Assembly: GCA_050251635.1 (NCBI GenBank)
Contig: JBFWML010000001.1
Location: forward strand, 48,243 to 112,242
Direction: 5' to 3'
Origin: JBFWML01 sp050251635
GTDB taxonomy: Bacteria; Campylobacterota; Campylobacteria; Campylobacterales; SZUA-545
Length of the DNA stretch: 64,000 bases
The notes under the pieces were generated by a model. The model made no database searches. It saw only the letters and a program-made list of their open reading frames with translations, and was not told the DNA's origin. A program made the translations under genes and the position numbers. Shown piece after piece: positions 8,191-15,592 of this stretch (its first letter is position 1; each line of letters begins with the position of its first letter).

Positions 8191-9376
8191 GGGAGGCCTT
8201 TGTCCAAGTTAGGGCGTAGTGAAGCTTTGCCTGCTCGATCCGGATGGCCAGATCGCTAAGGCGGATTTCGTCGTTGTCGATCGCTCGGGTGTTTTGAAGG
8301 GTTTGCAGATCGTAGCGGCTGCGTTCGCCCGACCGCACCGCCCGATCGGTGACGGCGATGAGTTCGTCGTAAAGCGCAATGTTTTTGCCCAGCAGCGCCC
8401 TGCCCTCTTCCAGCGCCGCGATCGTTGCCGCGGTCTGATCGTACAAAGCCGCCGCCGCCAGCTTGGCATCCTGCGCCAGCGAGCGGGTTCTTAGGGCTTC
8501 GGCTTTTTTCTCCTGCACGGCGGCGGTGGCCGTCAGGCTCAGCGGCATCGACAGGCGAAGCCCCGCGCTGTAGCTTTCGCCGTCGGCGCTTAGGCCTTCG
8601 CTTTGGCGGTAATCCACGCTGGCGGTGGCGCTGAGGGCGGGCAGATAACCTGCGGCGCTGATCGCCTGCTGGGTTTTGGCCATTCGGCTTTGCGCTTGGG
8701 CCAGCCGGGAAGCCAGATGGCGATCGGTAAAGGTCTCTTGGGTGAGCGGAGCATAAACGGGCAGCGCGATCGCCTCCGGTTCCAGGGGCGTTAGACGGCC
8801 TAGCTCCAGCCGGCGGTTACGCAGCGCCGCCTGCAGCTCCACCCGCGCCTTTTGCAGGGTGTTGCGCTCCCGAAGCGCGTCGTTAAGCTGCGTAATATCG
8901 GCTTCGCCTGCTTCGTACTGGCGGCGCTTGAGAAACAGAGCGATCTCGCTGTTTTCCAAACGCCGGTCGTTTTGTTCCAAACGGATGCGATCCTGTTCGT
9001 ACCCCAGCCGGGCCAGGGCCAGCTCCTGCAAATAGCCGTTGGTAGTCTGCTCCAGCGCCAACCGCTCGGCGCGCGCCCATTCATCGGCATAACGGATACT
9101 GGCCGTAATGCCGCCGGAACGGAACAGATCCTGAGCAAAACTTGCCCCCGCCTGTTGGCTTAGCGTGCTTTCGTTGCTGCCCGCGCCTTTGCTCTCCGTG
9201 GCCGAAGCGCTCAAAGAGACTTCGCCGACCCAGTCGTATTTCAGCCGCCGCTCGCCCGCTTCGATCGCCGCGGCTTTTTGGGCCAAAACCGCCTGTTTTT
9301 CGGGGGTGAGCATGGAAACATCCAGCGCCCAAAGCGCCGTCAGGGGAAAAAAGAGCAATCCGATCAACCGTTGCAC
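8183..9376 (-). CDS. TolC-family outer-membrane protein of the MacAB-type exporter
   Basis: 397 residues with signal peptide MQRLIGLLFFPLTALWA and two repeated long-helix regions typical of TolC-family channels. I chose the GTG start at 9376 because it is preceded by an AAGGAG site and gives a normal signal peptide. It is the first gene of a four-gene leftward operon (tolC, macA, macB-ATPase, macB-permease), an order that differs from E. coli where tolC is unlinked. Its promoter region carries a phased direct repeat (see the separate entry), suggesting activation by a response regulator. Confidence 0.85.
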   Translation of the reverse strand: MQRLIGLLFFPLTALWALDVSMLTPEKQAVLAQKAAAIEAGERRLKYDWVGEVSLSASATESKGAGSNESTLSQQAGASFAQDLFRSGGITASIRYADEWARAERLALEQTTNGYLQELALARLGYEQDRIRLEQNDRRLENSEIALFLKRRQYEAGEADITQLNDALRERNTLQKARVELQAALRNRRLELGRLTPLEPEAIALPVYAPLTQETFTDRHLASRLAQAQSRMAKTQQAISAAGYLPALSATASVDYRQSEGLSADGESYSAGLRLSMPLSLTATAAVQEKKAEALRTRSLAQDAKLAAAALYDQTAATIAALEEGRALLGKNIALYDELIAVTDRAVRSGERSRYDLQTLQNTRAIDNDEIRLSDLAIRIEQAKLHYALTWTKASHE

Positions 9377-9399
9377 ACGCCTCTCCTTATGGAAGCGCC

Positions 9400-9432
9400 A
9401 TTATCCGGTTTTGGGGTGAAGAGAAGGTGAAG
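9400..9432 (-). promoter_or_regulatory. Promoter of the macAB-type operon with two 11-bp-phased direct repeats
   Basis: Read on the minus strand, CTTCACC occurs twice with exactly 11 bp from start to start (plus-strand positions 9426-9432 and 9415-9421). A 9-bp gap follows and then a -10-like GATAAT (9400-9405), about 24 bp before the GTG start of the TolC-like gene. Two heptamers spaced 11 bp apart and reaching into the -35 zone is the architecture of OmpR/PhoB-family binding sites. The same 9-bp spacing is found upstream of the copper receptor at 27.5 kb. Confidence 0.55.
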
Positions 9433-9473
9433 CTGGGCTTAGCAGTTGGGGGTGATGCAATGGGGTAAAATTT

Positions 9474-9501
9474 TATGATAGAGTAATGGAATGTATTCCA
9501 T
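9474..9501 (+). promoter_or_regulatory. Probable promoter and palindromic operator upstream of the DUF4143 ATPase gene
   Basis: A -10-like TATGAT sits at 9474-9479. Seven bases further on is a perfect inverted repeat, ATGGAAT-GT-ATTCCAT, at 9486-9501, just upstream of the AAAAGGATA ribosome site. The first codons of the gene also contain ATGGA-T-TCCAT (9518-9528), a shorter version of the same palindrome. A repressor site overlapping the transcription start is the natural reading; the regulator is unknown. Confidence 0.4.
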
Positions 9502-9517
9502 AAAAGGATAAACACAA

Positions 9518-10792
9518 ATGGATTCCATTCTCGTAGATGATAACCCGCACTGGGACGCCCTCCATGCCTATGATGAGTATTCCCCCCGAGAAAAACTCGA
9601 CCAAGCGTTGAGCTTTCTAAAAGCCAAAGAGGCGATCGCCATTCTGGGCGCGCGCCGGGTCGGTAAAAGCTCACTGGCACGGCTGATAATCCGCTCACTG
9701 CTGCCTGCGACCAATCCCAGAAACATCTTTTTCATCAATCTGGAAAAGCCCGCATTTATCCCGCACAAAAACGATCCGGCCTACCTTGATACCATCTATG
9801 AAAACTACCTCAAAATCGCCAAACCCGATATGAAAGAACGCATCTATGTCTTTTTGGACGAAATACAGATTTTTTCCGACTGGGAGGTGTTCGTCAAATC
9901 CCGCTATGAAAACAGCAACATCAAGTTCATCGTCACGGGGTCAAACTCTTCGCTTCTTACTTCGTCATATGCGACGATGCTGACCGGCCGGGTGCTTAAA
10001 CTCACGCTCAATTCGTTCAGTTTCCGCGAGTTTCTCGCCTACAAAGAGATTCCCCATGCCTCACGGCTGGAGCGTGCGCGCCACCGCATCGACATCAAGC
10101 GGGCGCTGGATGAGTACCTCAAATGGGGCGGGTATTATTCGGTCTTTTCCAATGACGATGTCCATATCAAAAAAGAGTACCTCAAGAATATCGCCGAGGA
10201 CATCATCCTTAAAGACATCGTCCCCCGCTACAGCATCAAAAACAGCGCAGGCATCCGCGATCTTTTCTTTTACATCGTTTCCAATGCCACAACGACAATC
10301 AACTATGCTTCATTGGCCAAGAAGCTTTCGATGGACCCCAAGACGGTCAAAGAGTATGTGGACTATTTCGAGGATAATTTCCTTATCCGCCGCGTCAGCC
10401 GTCACCATACCAAGCTTGCCGCCCAGATCAACTCCCCAAAAAAGCTCTATCTCACCGACAACGGTTTTTTAAATCTGGGCATTTCACCGGATCGCAACCG
10501 GGGGGCCATGCTCGAAAACGTCGTTTGTAACCACTGGAGCGAGAAGGCGATCGCCTATCTTCTGGAAAACAGGGAGTGCGATTTTTATGTTGACGGAAAC
10601 GTTTATCAGGTCTCCTATGCGATCGGAGACGAAAAGACCCGCAAGCGCGAACTGGACGGGCTGGAGTTTTTTATGAACGAACTGAGCCTCACCGAGGGAC
10701 ATCTCATTACCTACGACGCGAGCGAGACCGTCAGCAAAGAGGGCAAGACAATGCATATTCAACCGATCGAAGAGTTTTTGCTCTCACAGTAG
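9518..10792 (+). CDS. AAA ATPase with DUF4143 domain (AAA_14 family)
   Basis: 424 residues. The N-terminal ATPase part has Walker A GARRVGKSS near residue 45, Walker B RIYVFLDEIQ near 110-120 and a sensor-1 segment FIVTGSNSSLL near 150. The C-terminal half matches the DUF4143 pattern (winged helix near SLAKKLSMDPKTVKEYVDYFEDNFLIRRV, followed by a nuclease-like fold with LENVVCNHW). These proteins are widespread, often mobile and usually of unknown function. The ATG follows AAAAGGATAAACACAA. The stop codon lies directly against a decayed conjugation-gene fragment, consistent with insertion into or next to a degenerating element. Confidence 0.85.
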   Translation: MDSILVDDNPHWDALHAYDEYSPREKLDQALSFLKAKEAIAILGARRVGKSSLARLIIRSLLPATNPRNIFFINLEKPAFIPHKNDPAYLDTIYENYLKIAKPDMKERIYVFLDEIQIFSDWEVFVKSRYENSNIKFIVTGSNSSLLTSSYATMLTGRVLKLTLNSFSFREFLAYKEIPHASRLERARHRIDIKRALDEYLKWGGYYSVFSNDDVHIKKEYLKNIAEDIILKDIVPRYSIKNSAGIRDLFFYIVSNATTTINYASLAKKLSMDPKTVKEYVDYFEDNFLIRRVSRHHTKLAAQINSPKKLYLTDNGFLNLGISPDRNRGAMLENVVCNHWSEKAIAYLLENRECDFYVDGNVYQVSYAIGDEKTRKRELDGLEFFMNELSLTEGHLITYDASETVSKEGKTMHIQPIEEFLLSQ

Positions 10793-10961
10793 GAATCCCA
10801 GAAGGCCAAGAAATGGGGGATGTGCCACAAGACCGCCGAACGATGCGAGTTTAAATGGCCTGCTAGTGGCTGCGACGGCAAGCGCTACTTCTTCTGCTGC
10901 TACGATCAGCCCTTCACCAAGATGCTGATGGTGCAAGTCAAAGCGCAATTGGGCGAACCGC
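10793..10961 (+). pseudogene. TraN-like mating-pair stabilisation protein, C-terminal fragment
   Basis: Translation directly after the TAG of the ATPase gene gives about 55 residues containing KKWGMCHKTAERCEF and, further on, YFFCCYDQPFTKMLMVQVKAQLG. The spacing of Cys pairs and the CHK...YFFCC...L...Q...QLG pattern resembles the cysteine-rich C-terminus of F-type TraN, as I recall that family. There is no start codon of its own upstream of residue 10, and the frame breaks soon after. I read it as a relic of a conjugative element; the TraN identity is inference from a short match. Confidence 0.45.
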
Positions 10962-11051
10962 ATGGTGATCGAAACCGTCAACGGCGAAAAGAAAGTCACA
11001 TACAACAATTACCCCTTTGTGGACTTTATGGCCAAGCACGGGGCGAAGTAA
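10962..11051 (+). pseudogene. Short orphan reading frame in the decayed element (29 codons)
   Basis: In a different frame from the preceding TraN-like fragment, an ATG opens a 29-residue peptide that begins MVIETVNGEKKVTYNNYPF and ends at TAA. It reads like the C-terminus of a real soluble protein rather than random sequence, but I do not recognise the family and no ribosome site precedes it. It is probably a truncated remnant joined here by deletion. Confidence 0.3.
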
Positions 11052-11057
11052 TCCACT

Positions 11058-11210
11058 ATGTCGGCAGCGCGGATCTGGCTTGATTTCCTAATCCGCCTTC
11101 CGGGCACCGTCCTCCACGAACTCGCGCACTATCTGGCTGCCAAACTCACCGGCAGCCGGGTGATCTCCTTTTCCCTCTGGCCCTCGGTTCCTTGTTGTGT
11201 TTGTTGTTAA
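11058..11210 (+). pseudogene. Truncated membrane metalloprotease-like fragment with HELAH motif
   Basis: ATG at 11058 gives 50 codons. The peptide has a hydrophobic start (MSAARIWLDFLIRLPGTV), then LHELAHYLAAKLTG with an HExxH zinc-site motif, and ends abruptly in a cysteine-rich tail (CCVCC) that looks out of frame. Proteins with an N-terminal PGTxLHELAH motif of this kind occur on plasmids and integrative elements as small membrane proteins. The missing C-terminal half and its position beside the TraN-like fragment point to decay. Confidence 0.4.
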
Positions 11211-11262
11211 AGAAATAAGTGATATTTTAAATAAATGATTTCCTTATTAAAGGACTGCGCCC

Positions 11263-12423
11263 ATGAAGCGCGACAAAAACGGCCGGATCGTCGCCAGCAT
11301 TGCCGGAGGCGAAAGCGTTCGCGCCTTTGTGCCCGCGCCCCTGCCGCCCGTTCCGGCGCTTAATTTAAGCGGCCCGCTTCAGGCTAAACTGGAGCGGGCT
11401 ACCTTGGCGCTGGGGCGGCTGGATAGCGTGAGTGTTCTGCTGCCCGATCCGCAACTGTTTCTTTATGCCTATGTCCGGCGCGAAGCGGTGCTTTCGTCGC
11501 AGATCGAAGGCACGCAGTCGTCGCTTTCGGACTTGCTGCTTTACGAGCTGGACGGAGTGCCGGGCGCGCCCTTTGACGATGTGGCGGAAGTTTCCAACTA
11601 TGTTGCGGCGCTAAACCACGGCATGGCGCGGCTGACGGAAGGATTCCCGCTGTGCAACCGGCTGCTGCGCGAAATGCACGCCAAGCTCATGGCGGGCGGA
11701 CGCGGTAGCGAAAAACTGCCCGGCGAGTTTCGCCGCAGTCAGAACTGGATTGGCGGAACGCGGCCCGGCAACGCACACTTTGTGCCGCCGCCGCCCCAAG
11801 AGGTGGATGCCTGCATGGGCGAATTAGAGCGGTTTATCAACGATGCCGCTTCGGGGCAAAGCGTGCTAATTAAAGCGGCTTTGGCCCATGTGCAGTTTGA
11901 AACCATCCACCCCTTTTTAGACGGCAACGGGCGGCTGGGACGCTTGCTGATCGCCCTGATGCTGCACGAAAGCAAGGCGCTTGGCCAGCCGCTTTTGTAT
12001 CTGAGCCTTTACTTCAAACAGCACCGCCGGGTTTATTACGATCTGCTCGATAGCGTCCGGCAGGAGGGCGACTGGGAAGCGTGGGTGGAGTTTTTCTTAG
12101 AAGGGGTCGAAGAGACGGCTAGCGGCGCGGTGCAGACCGCCCGACGCTTGGTAGCACTGTTTGAACATGACCAATCCGCACTCAAAGCCAAGCGGGGATC
12201 CTCCAGTCTGATTCACGCGCTCAATGCATTGCGCCAACGCCCGGTCTCTTCCATTGGGCAAGTGGCACAGCTCTCAGGCCTTACCTTCCCCACTGCCTCC
12301 AAGGCGCTACAAACGCTAACCGAAGAAAAGATAGTGAGGGAACTGACCAACCGGCGGCGTAACCGGGTTTTTGCGTATGACGCTTATTTGCAAATACTCA
12401 ACGAGGGCGGGGAAACGTTTTAG
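11263..12423 (+). CDS. Fic family protein (putative AMP transferase) with N-terminal inhibitory motif
   Basis: 386 residues. The active-site loop HPFLDGNGRLGR starts at His216, matching HPFx(D/E)GNGRxxR, so adenylyl transfer to a Ser/Thr/Tyr target is chemically possible. The N-terminal half has SSQIEG at residues 78-83, matching the [S/T]xxxE[G/N] inhibitory helix with Glu82 as the predicted clamp, so the enzyme should be self-inhibited (class II Fic). The C-terminal ~100 residues form a winged-helix-like region (SSIGQVAQLSGLTFPTASKALQ), as in many Fic proteins with DNA-binding tails. The ATG follows AAAGGACTGCGCCC. No separate antitoxin is needed or seen. Confidence 0.9.
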   Translation: MKRDKNGRIVASIAGGESVRAFVPAPLPPVPALNLSGPLQAKLERATLALGRLDSVSVLLPDPQLFLYAYVRREAVLSSQIEGTQSSLSDLLLYELDGVPGAPFDDVAEVSNYVAALNHGMARLTEGFPLCNRLLREMHAKLMAGGRGSEKLPGEFRRSQNWIGGTRPGNAHFVPPPPQEVDACMGELERFINDAASGQSVLIKAALAHVQFETIHPFLDGNGRLGRLLIALMLHESKALGQPLLYLSLYFKQHRRVYYDLLDSVRQEGDWEAWVEFFLEGVEETASGAVQTARRLVALFEHDQSALKAKRGSSSLIHALNALRQRPVSSIGQVAQLSGLTFPTASKALQTLTEEKIVRELTNRRRNRVFAYDAYLQILNEGGETF

Positions 12424-12443
12424 GAAGGTTTAAAATTGTGATT

Positions 12444-12810
12444 TGGTGGAGCCGGGGGGGATCGAACCCCCGTCCAAAAGAGCCGTACCATCAAGCGTCT
12501 ACATGCTTAGAAACCCGTTGATTGTCTTTGTTCCCTAAAGCGCCAACGGGGCAAACCCTTTAGAAAACGCAGGCTGATGTCGAACCGCCGCTGCCACCTG
12601 GCGATCCCAAGCTGCTAAGGTTAAGGTCCCAATCCCGCGCAGCGAAGGAAAGAAACCTGCCCCAACTAAGGGTTTAACTTACGCTGCGTAGGCGTAAGCG
12701 GGGCGGTAGTTTGCGTTGTTTGCGTTTATGTTTAGCGGGCGTTTTAACGGCAGTCCCGTGCCGGCATGCAGCCTGAGGCCTAACCCTCCTGTCGAAGCCA
12801 AGTCGGCCCC
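12444..12810 (-). ncRNA. ssrA: tmRNA (transfer-messenger RNA)
   Basis: On the minus strand a 367-nt RNA begins GGGGCCGACUUGG and ends CGGCUCCACCA, forming a 7-bp acceptor stem; the T-arm GGUUCGAUCC lies next to the 3' end. The internal open reading frame (12723 down to 12679) encodes the tag ANNANYRPAYAYAA followed by UAA. Both ends, the T-loop and the tag are therefore visible. It works with SmpB (encoded at 58.6 kb) to free stalled ribosomes and mark the nascent chain for proteolysis. The CCA is genome-encoded. Confidence 0.96.
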
Positions 12811-12828
12811 ACAAAGAAGAACGGGCGG

Positions 12829-12857
12829 ATTCTAACGCTTTTGTTCCGGCGCGTCAA
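12829..12857 (-). promoter_or_regulatory. Sigma-70 promoter of tmRNA
   Basis: On the minus strand TTGACG (12852-12857) and TAGAAT (12829-12834) are separated by exactly 17 bp, a near-consensus promoter. The expected transcription start is near 12822, giving a leader of about a dozen nucleotides before the mature 5' end at 12810, to be removed by RNase P. Confidence 0.8.
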
Positions 12858-12914
12858 GCTTGATAACGGTTTGTTAATCTCGAATCGATAAAATCCCTTC
12901 AGCAAAGGATGACC

Positions 12915-14072
12915 ATGAGCGACGAACTCCTTTTTGCCGAAGAAAACGAACAAAACGCCGGGCCAAACCGGGCGGTCAAGTCGTGGAAGATGCTGGTGGT
13001 GGACGACGAACCGGAGGTGCACAGCGTCACCCGCTTGGCGCTGGGGAGCTTTAGTTTTGAAGACAGGCCGCTGGAGTTTTTGCACGCCCACAGCGGCCGC
13101 GAAGCAATCGAGCTTTTGGGCAGCCACGACGACATCGCGCTGGTGCTGCTGGATGTGGTGATGGAAGAAGAAGACGCGGGGCTGAAGGTGGCCCGCCATG
13201 TGCGCGAAGGGCTCAAAAACAAAACCGTGCGGCTGGTGCTGCGCACGGGTCAGCCCGGTCAAGCCCCCGAATCCCGCGTGATTTTAGAGTACGACATCAA
13301 CGACTACAAAACCAAAACCGAGCTGACCGCCCAGCGGCTGTTTACCACCGTGGTCAGCAGTCTTCGCGCCTACCGCGATATTGTCAGCCTCAACCTCAGC
13401 CGCGACGAACAGACCCGCGCACGGGAAAAACAGCAAAGCGCGCTGGTCAACGAGCTGGCGGGTGACCCGGCGATCGATCTGCGCCTGTTTTGCCGCAGTT
13501 CGGATATTCTCTGCGGCGATGCCTATTCGCTTCACCGCACCCGCGACGGCGGCGTTTTGGCCTATGTGATCGACGGCATGGGGCATGGGATTTTGCCCTC
13601 CTTGACGGTGTTTGCCGTCGCTTCGAGCATTCGGCGCTATGTGGGCGAGGCCAACAGTCTGGGCGAGCTGGCCCGCGCGTTTCTCAACGCCGTGCGCCCC
13701 GCGCTGCATGACGAAGAGCAGCTTTCCTACGCGCTGCTGTGGATCGCCCCCGATTTTGGCCGCGTAGATTACGCCGTGGGCGGCATGTATCCGCCGCTAA
13801 TCCAAAGCGCCGCCGGGGTGCAAAAACTCAGCGCCAACAACACGCCGTTGATGAACTTCACCCCGAAAATCAAGGTCGATTCATTGCCGATCGACGGGTT
13901 TAAACAGGCGCTCATCTACACCGACGGACTGGTGGAAGACAGCGCCTTTGAGCTGGCCCACCACGAAGTGGAGGCGCTGCTGGAACGCGCCACGCTGGAA
14001 AAGGTGCTAACGCAGCTGGAAGCAGAAGAGCTGGAAGACGACGTGACGGTGATTTCGCTGATTAGGCGTTGA
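12915..14072 (+). CDS. Response regulator with PP2C/SpoIIE-type phosphatase output domain
   Basis: 385 residues from the ATG at 12915; an ATG 6 bp upstream sits inside the AAAGGA ribosome site and is less likely. The receiver domain (about 25-150) has KMLVVDDEPE, the phospho-acceptor in ALVLLDVVME, and a GQPGQAPESRVILEYDINDYKTKTE ending that is typical of receivers next to DUF3369-like linkers. The C-terminal domain (about 190-385) has GDAYSLHRTRDGGVLAYVIDGMGHG, the metal-binding Asp residues of RsbU/SpoIIE-type PP2C phosphatases. It probably dephosphorylates an anti-sigma-antagonist-like partner; none is encoded in this window. It is transcribed divergently from ssrA. Confidence 0.88.
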   Translation: MSDELLFAEENEQNAGPNRAVKSWKMLVVDDEPEVHSVTRLALGSFSFEDRPLEFLHAHSGREAIELLGSHDDIALVLLDVVMEEEDAGLKVARHVREGLKNKTVRLVLRTGQPGQAPESRVILEYDINDYKTKTELTAQRLFTTVVSSLRAYRDIVSLNLSRDEQTRAREKQQSALVNELAGDPAIDLRLFCRSSDILCGDAYSLHRTRDGGVLAYVIDGMGHGILPSLTVFAVASSIRRYVGEANSLGELARAFLNAVRPALHDEEQLSYALLWIAPDFGRVDYAVGGMYPPLIQSAAGVQKLSANNTPLMNFTPKIKVDSLPIDGFKQALIYTDGLVEDSAFELAHHEVEALLERATLEKVLTQLEAEELEDDVTVISLIRR

Positions 14073-14799
14073 TGGCCGTTTTGATCGCCCGCGCTTCATC
14101 GCAGATTTTTTTGAGCTTTTGGTTATTCGAAAGCGAATCGTCCATCAAAATTTTGACAAAGGCGCTGCCCACAATCACGCCGTCGGCCCCTTTGGCCCGC
14201 AGCGCCGCCGTTTCGCGGTTGACGCCAAAACCCACATAAACGGGGGTTTTCGTGGCCGCCTTGATCGACGCGATGGTCGGCTGCAAATCCTCGCCGCCGC
14301 CCGCGCCGGTGATGCCCGTGTAGGCCACCAAGTAAACAAACTTTTTCGCCCGCGCCAAAATCGCCTTGACCCGATCGGCGGGGGTGGTGGGGGCCACAAA
14401 CTCAATCAGTGCCGCGCCGTGGCTTTCAAAAAGCGGCGCGTAGGTGGCGGCCTCTTCGTGGGGCAAGTCGGGAATAATCAGCCCGCTTACGCCCAGCTCC
14501 TGCGCCTTTTTGGCCACCGTTTCCATGCCGTGGTGGTAAAAGGGGTTCATATAGCCCATCCACAACAAGTCGCGGCCCTTTAGCTTGGCCGTAATTTCGT
14601 ACAGATCGGCAAAGGTAAAACCGTTTGCCAGCGCACGCTGCCCCGCCAGTTCGATCACCGGGCCGTCGGCCACCGGGTCGGAAAAGGGCACGCCTAATTC
14701 CAGCGTATCCATGCCCGCCTCAAAAAGCGCCTGCGCGAGTTCAACGGTAAAAGCGTTACCGGGAATTTTGGGGGTGAGATAACCGACCAGTTTTTTCAT
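14062..14799 (-). CDS. trpA: Tryptophan synthase alpha subunit
   Basis: 245-residue TIM barrel that cleaves indole-3-glycerol phosphate to indole and glyceraldehyde 3-phosphate in the last step of tryptophan synthesis. Catalytic Glu and Asp are visible in DTLELGVPFSDPVADGPVI (near residues 35-50). The phosphate-binding GVNRET and GVIVGSAFV segments are present near the C-terminus. It stands alone here, without trpB or other trp genes, and converges on the response-regulator gene with an 11-bp 3' overlap. Confidence 0.95.
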   Translation of the reverse strand: MKKLVGYLTPKIPGNAFTVELAQALFEAGMDTLELGVPFSDPVADGPVIELAGQRALANGFTFADLYEITAKLKGRDLLWMGYMNPFYHHGMETVAKKAQELGVSGLIIPDLPHEEAATYAPLFESHGAALIEFVAPTTPADRVKAILARAKKFVYLVAYTGITGAGGGEDLQPTIASIKAATKTPVYVGFGVNRETAALRAKGADGVIVGSAFVKILMDDSLSNNQKLKKICDEARAIKTAINA

Positions 14800-14847
14800 G
14801 GATTCAACCTTGGCAAAATTGCGGGGATTTTAACACGGTCGCGCTGT

Positions 14848-15144
14848 TCACGAGGCTTTCATTTCGCCCGATGCGATCTTGTGGATGATGTACGAAATAT
14901 AGGTCTGGTAGGGCATCCCTTCGCTCAGCGCCATGGCTTTGAGCCGCGCAATATCGTTTTCGAGCAGCCGGATGCTGATTGCTTTACGCTTGGAAAGCCG
15001 ATCGACCGTATTTTTCGCCGCGCCCTGCAACACGGTTTTAAACGCCGCCAGCTCTTTGGGTTCCAGCGACACAAATTCACCCGCCTCCACGGCGTCGATC
15101 ACGGCTTGCTCTTCGATAGTTTCGATCTTGGTTTTCTTGGCCAT
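14848..15144 (-). CDS. CopG-type (BrnA/CopG_antitox-like) antitoxin candidate
   Basis: 98 residues from ATG 15144 (a GTG at 15150 is the alternative; neither has a clear ribosome site, so coupling to the upstream gene is likely). The C-terminal half, RKAISIRLLENDIARLKAMALSEGMPYQTYISYIIHKIASG, is the pattern of CopG-antitoxin/BrnA proteins, a beta strand plus two helices for DNA binding, and the acidic N-terminal region is typical of the toxin-binding part. The usual partners are BrnT or RelE toxins, but here it directly follows a nucleotidyltransferase gene. Confidence 0.7.
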   Translation of the reverse strand: MAKKTKIETIEEQAVIDAVEAGEFVSLEPKELAAFKTVLQGAAKNTVDRLSKRKAISIRLLENDIARLKAMALSEGMPYQTYISYIIHKIASGEMKAS

Positions 15145-15150
15145 CAGCAC

Positions 15151-15435
15151 TCAGACATAGATAGTTTCATCCTGAATCTGCCGCCTGACCAGCTCTCTAA
15201 GCGCGCTCTCGTAACCCAGATCGACCTTTTTGCTTAGCTGGGCTTCTAGGCGCTCTTTCAGATCGTAAAAACGATCCAAATCCGACGGCATATCCACCAA
15301 TAGATCGATGTCGCTCTCTTCGTTGGCTGTTCCTTTGGCAAAGGAGCCAAACAGCCCAATCCGGTTGACGCGGTACTTCTCTCGAAACTCCGCCTTGTGC
15401 TCGGACAGATAGTCTAAAATCTGCTCTTTGGTCAT
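15151..15435 (-). CDS. MntA-like minimal nucleotidyltransferase
   Basis: 94 residues from ATG 15435; longer versions from upstream GTG/TTG codons add a poorly conserved tail. The core motif GLFGSFAKGTANEESDIDLLVD matches GSxxxGxxxxxSDxDLxV of the pol-beta superfamily minimal nucleotidyltransferases. In MntA-HepT systems this enzyme is an antitoxin that AMPylates a HEPN toxin. The next gene downstream is not a HEPN protein but a CopG-type protein starting within a few bases. Whether it acts as toxin, antitoxin or neither is unclear. Confidence 0.85.
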   Translation of the reverse strand: MTKEQILDYLSEHKAEFREKYRVNRIGLFGSFAKGTANEESDIDLLVDMPSDLDRFYDLKERLEAQLSKKVDLGYESALRELVRRQIQDETIYV

Positions 15436-15592
15436 TGCGCTGCCTGATGGTTTGATTGGTTGAAGTATACAAAAACAAGTGAGGCTATCCATGCAACTCT
15501 CAGCATATTGTAGACTATCTTTTCAATAGAATTTTTGGCGGTAACGCTCAACACTATTCTAAACGCCTCCGACCATCCCTTCTTTGCTTGGC

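Noticed and set aside
12444..12520. A tRNA gene on the minus strand
   Set aside because: The T-arm and CCA end belong to the tmRNA, as shown by the 5' acceptor half at 12810 and the tag frame.
14848..15435. MntA-HepT toxin-antitoxin system
   Set aside because: The nucleotidyltransferase is MntA-like, but its partner is a CopG-type protein without a HEPN motif.
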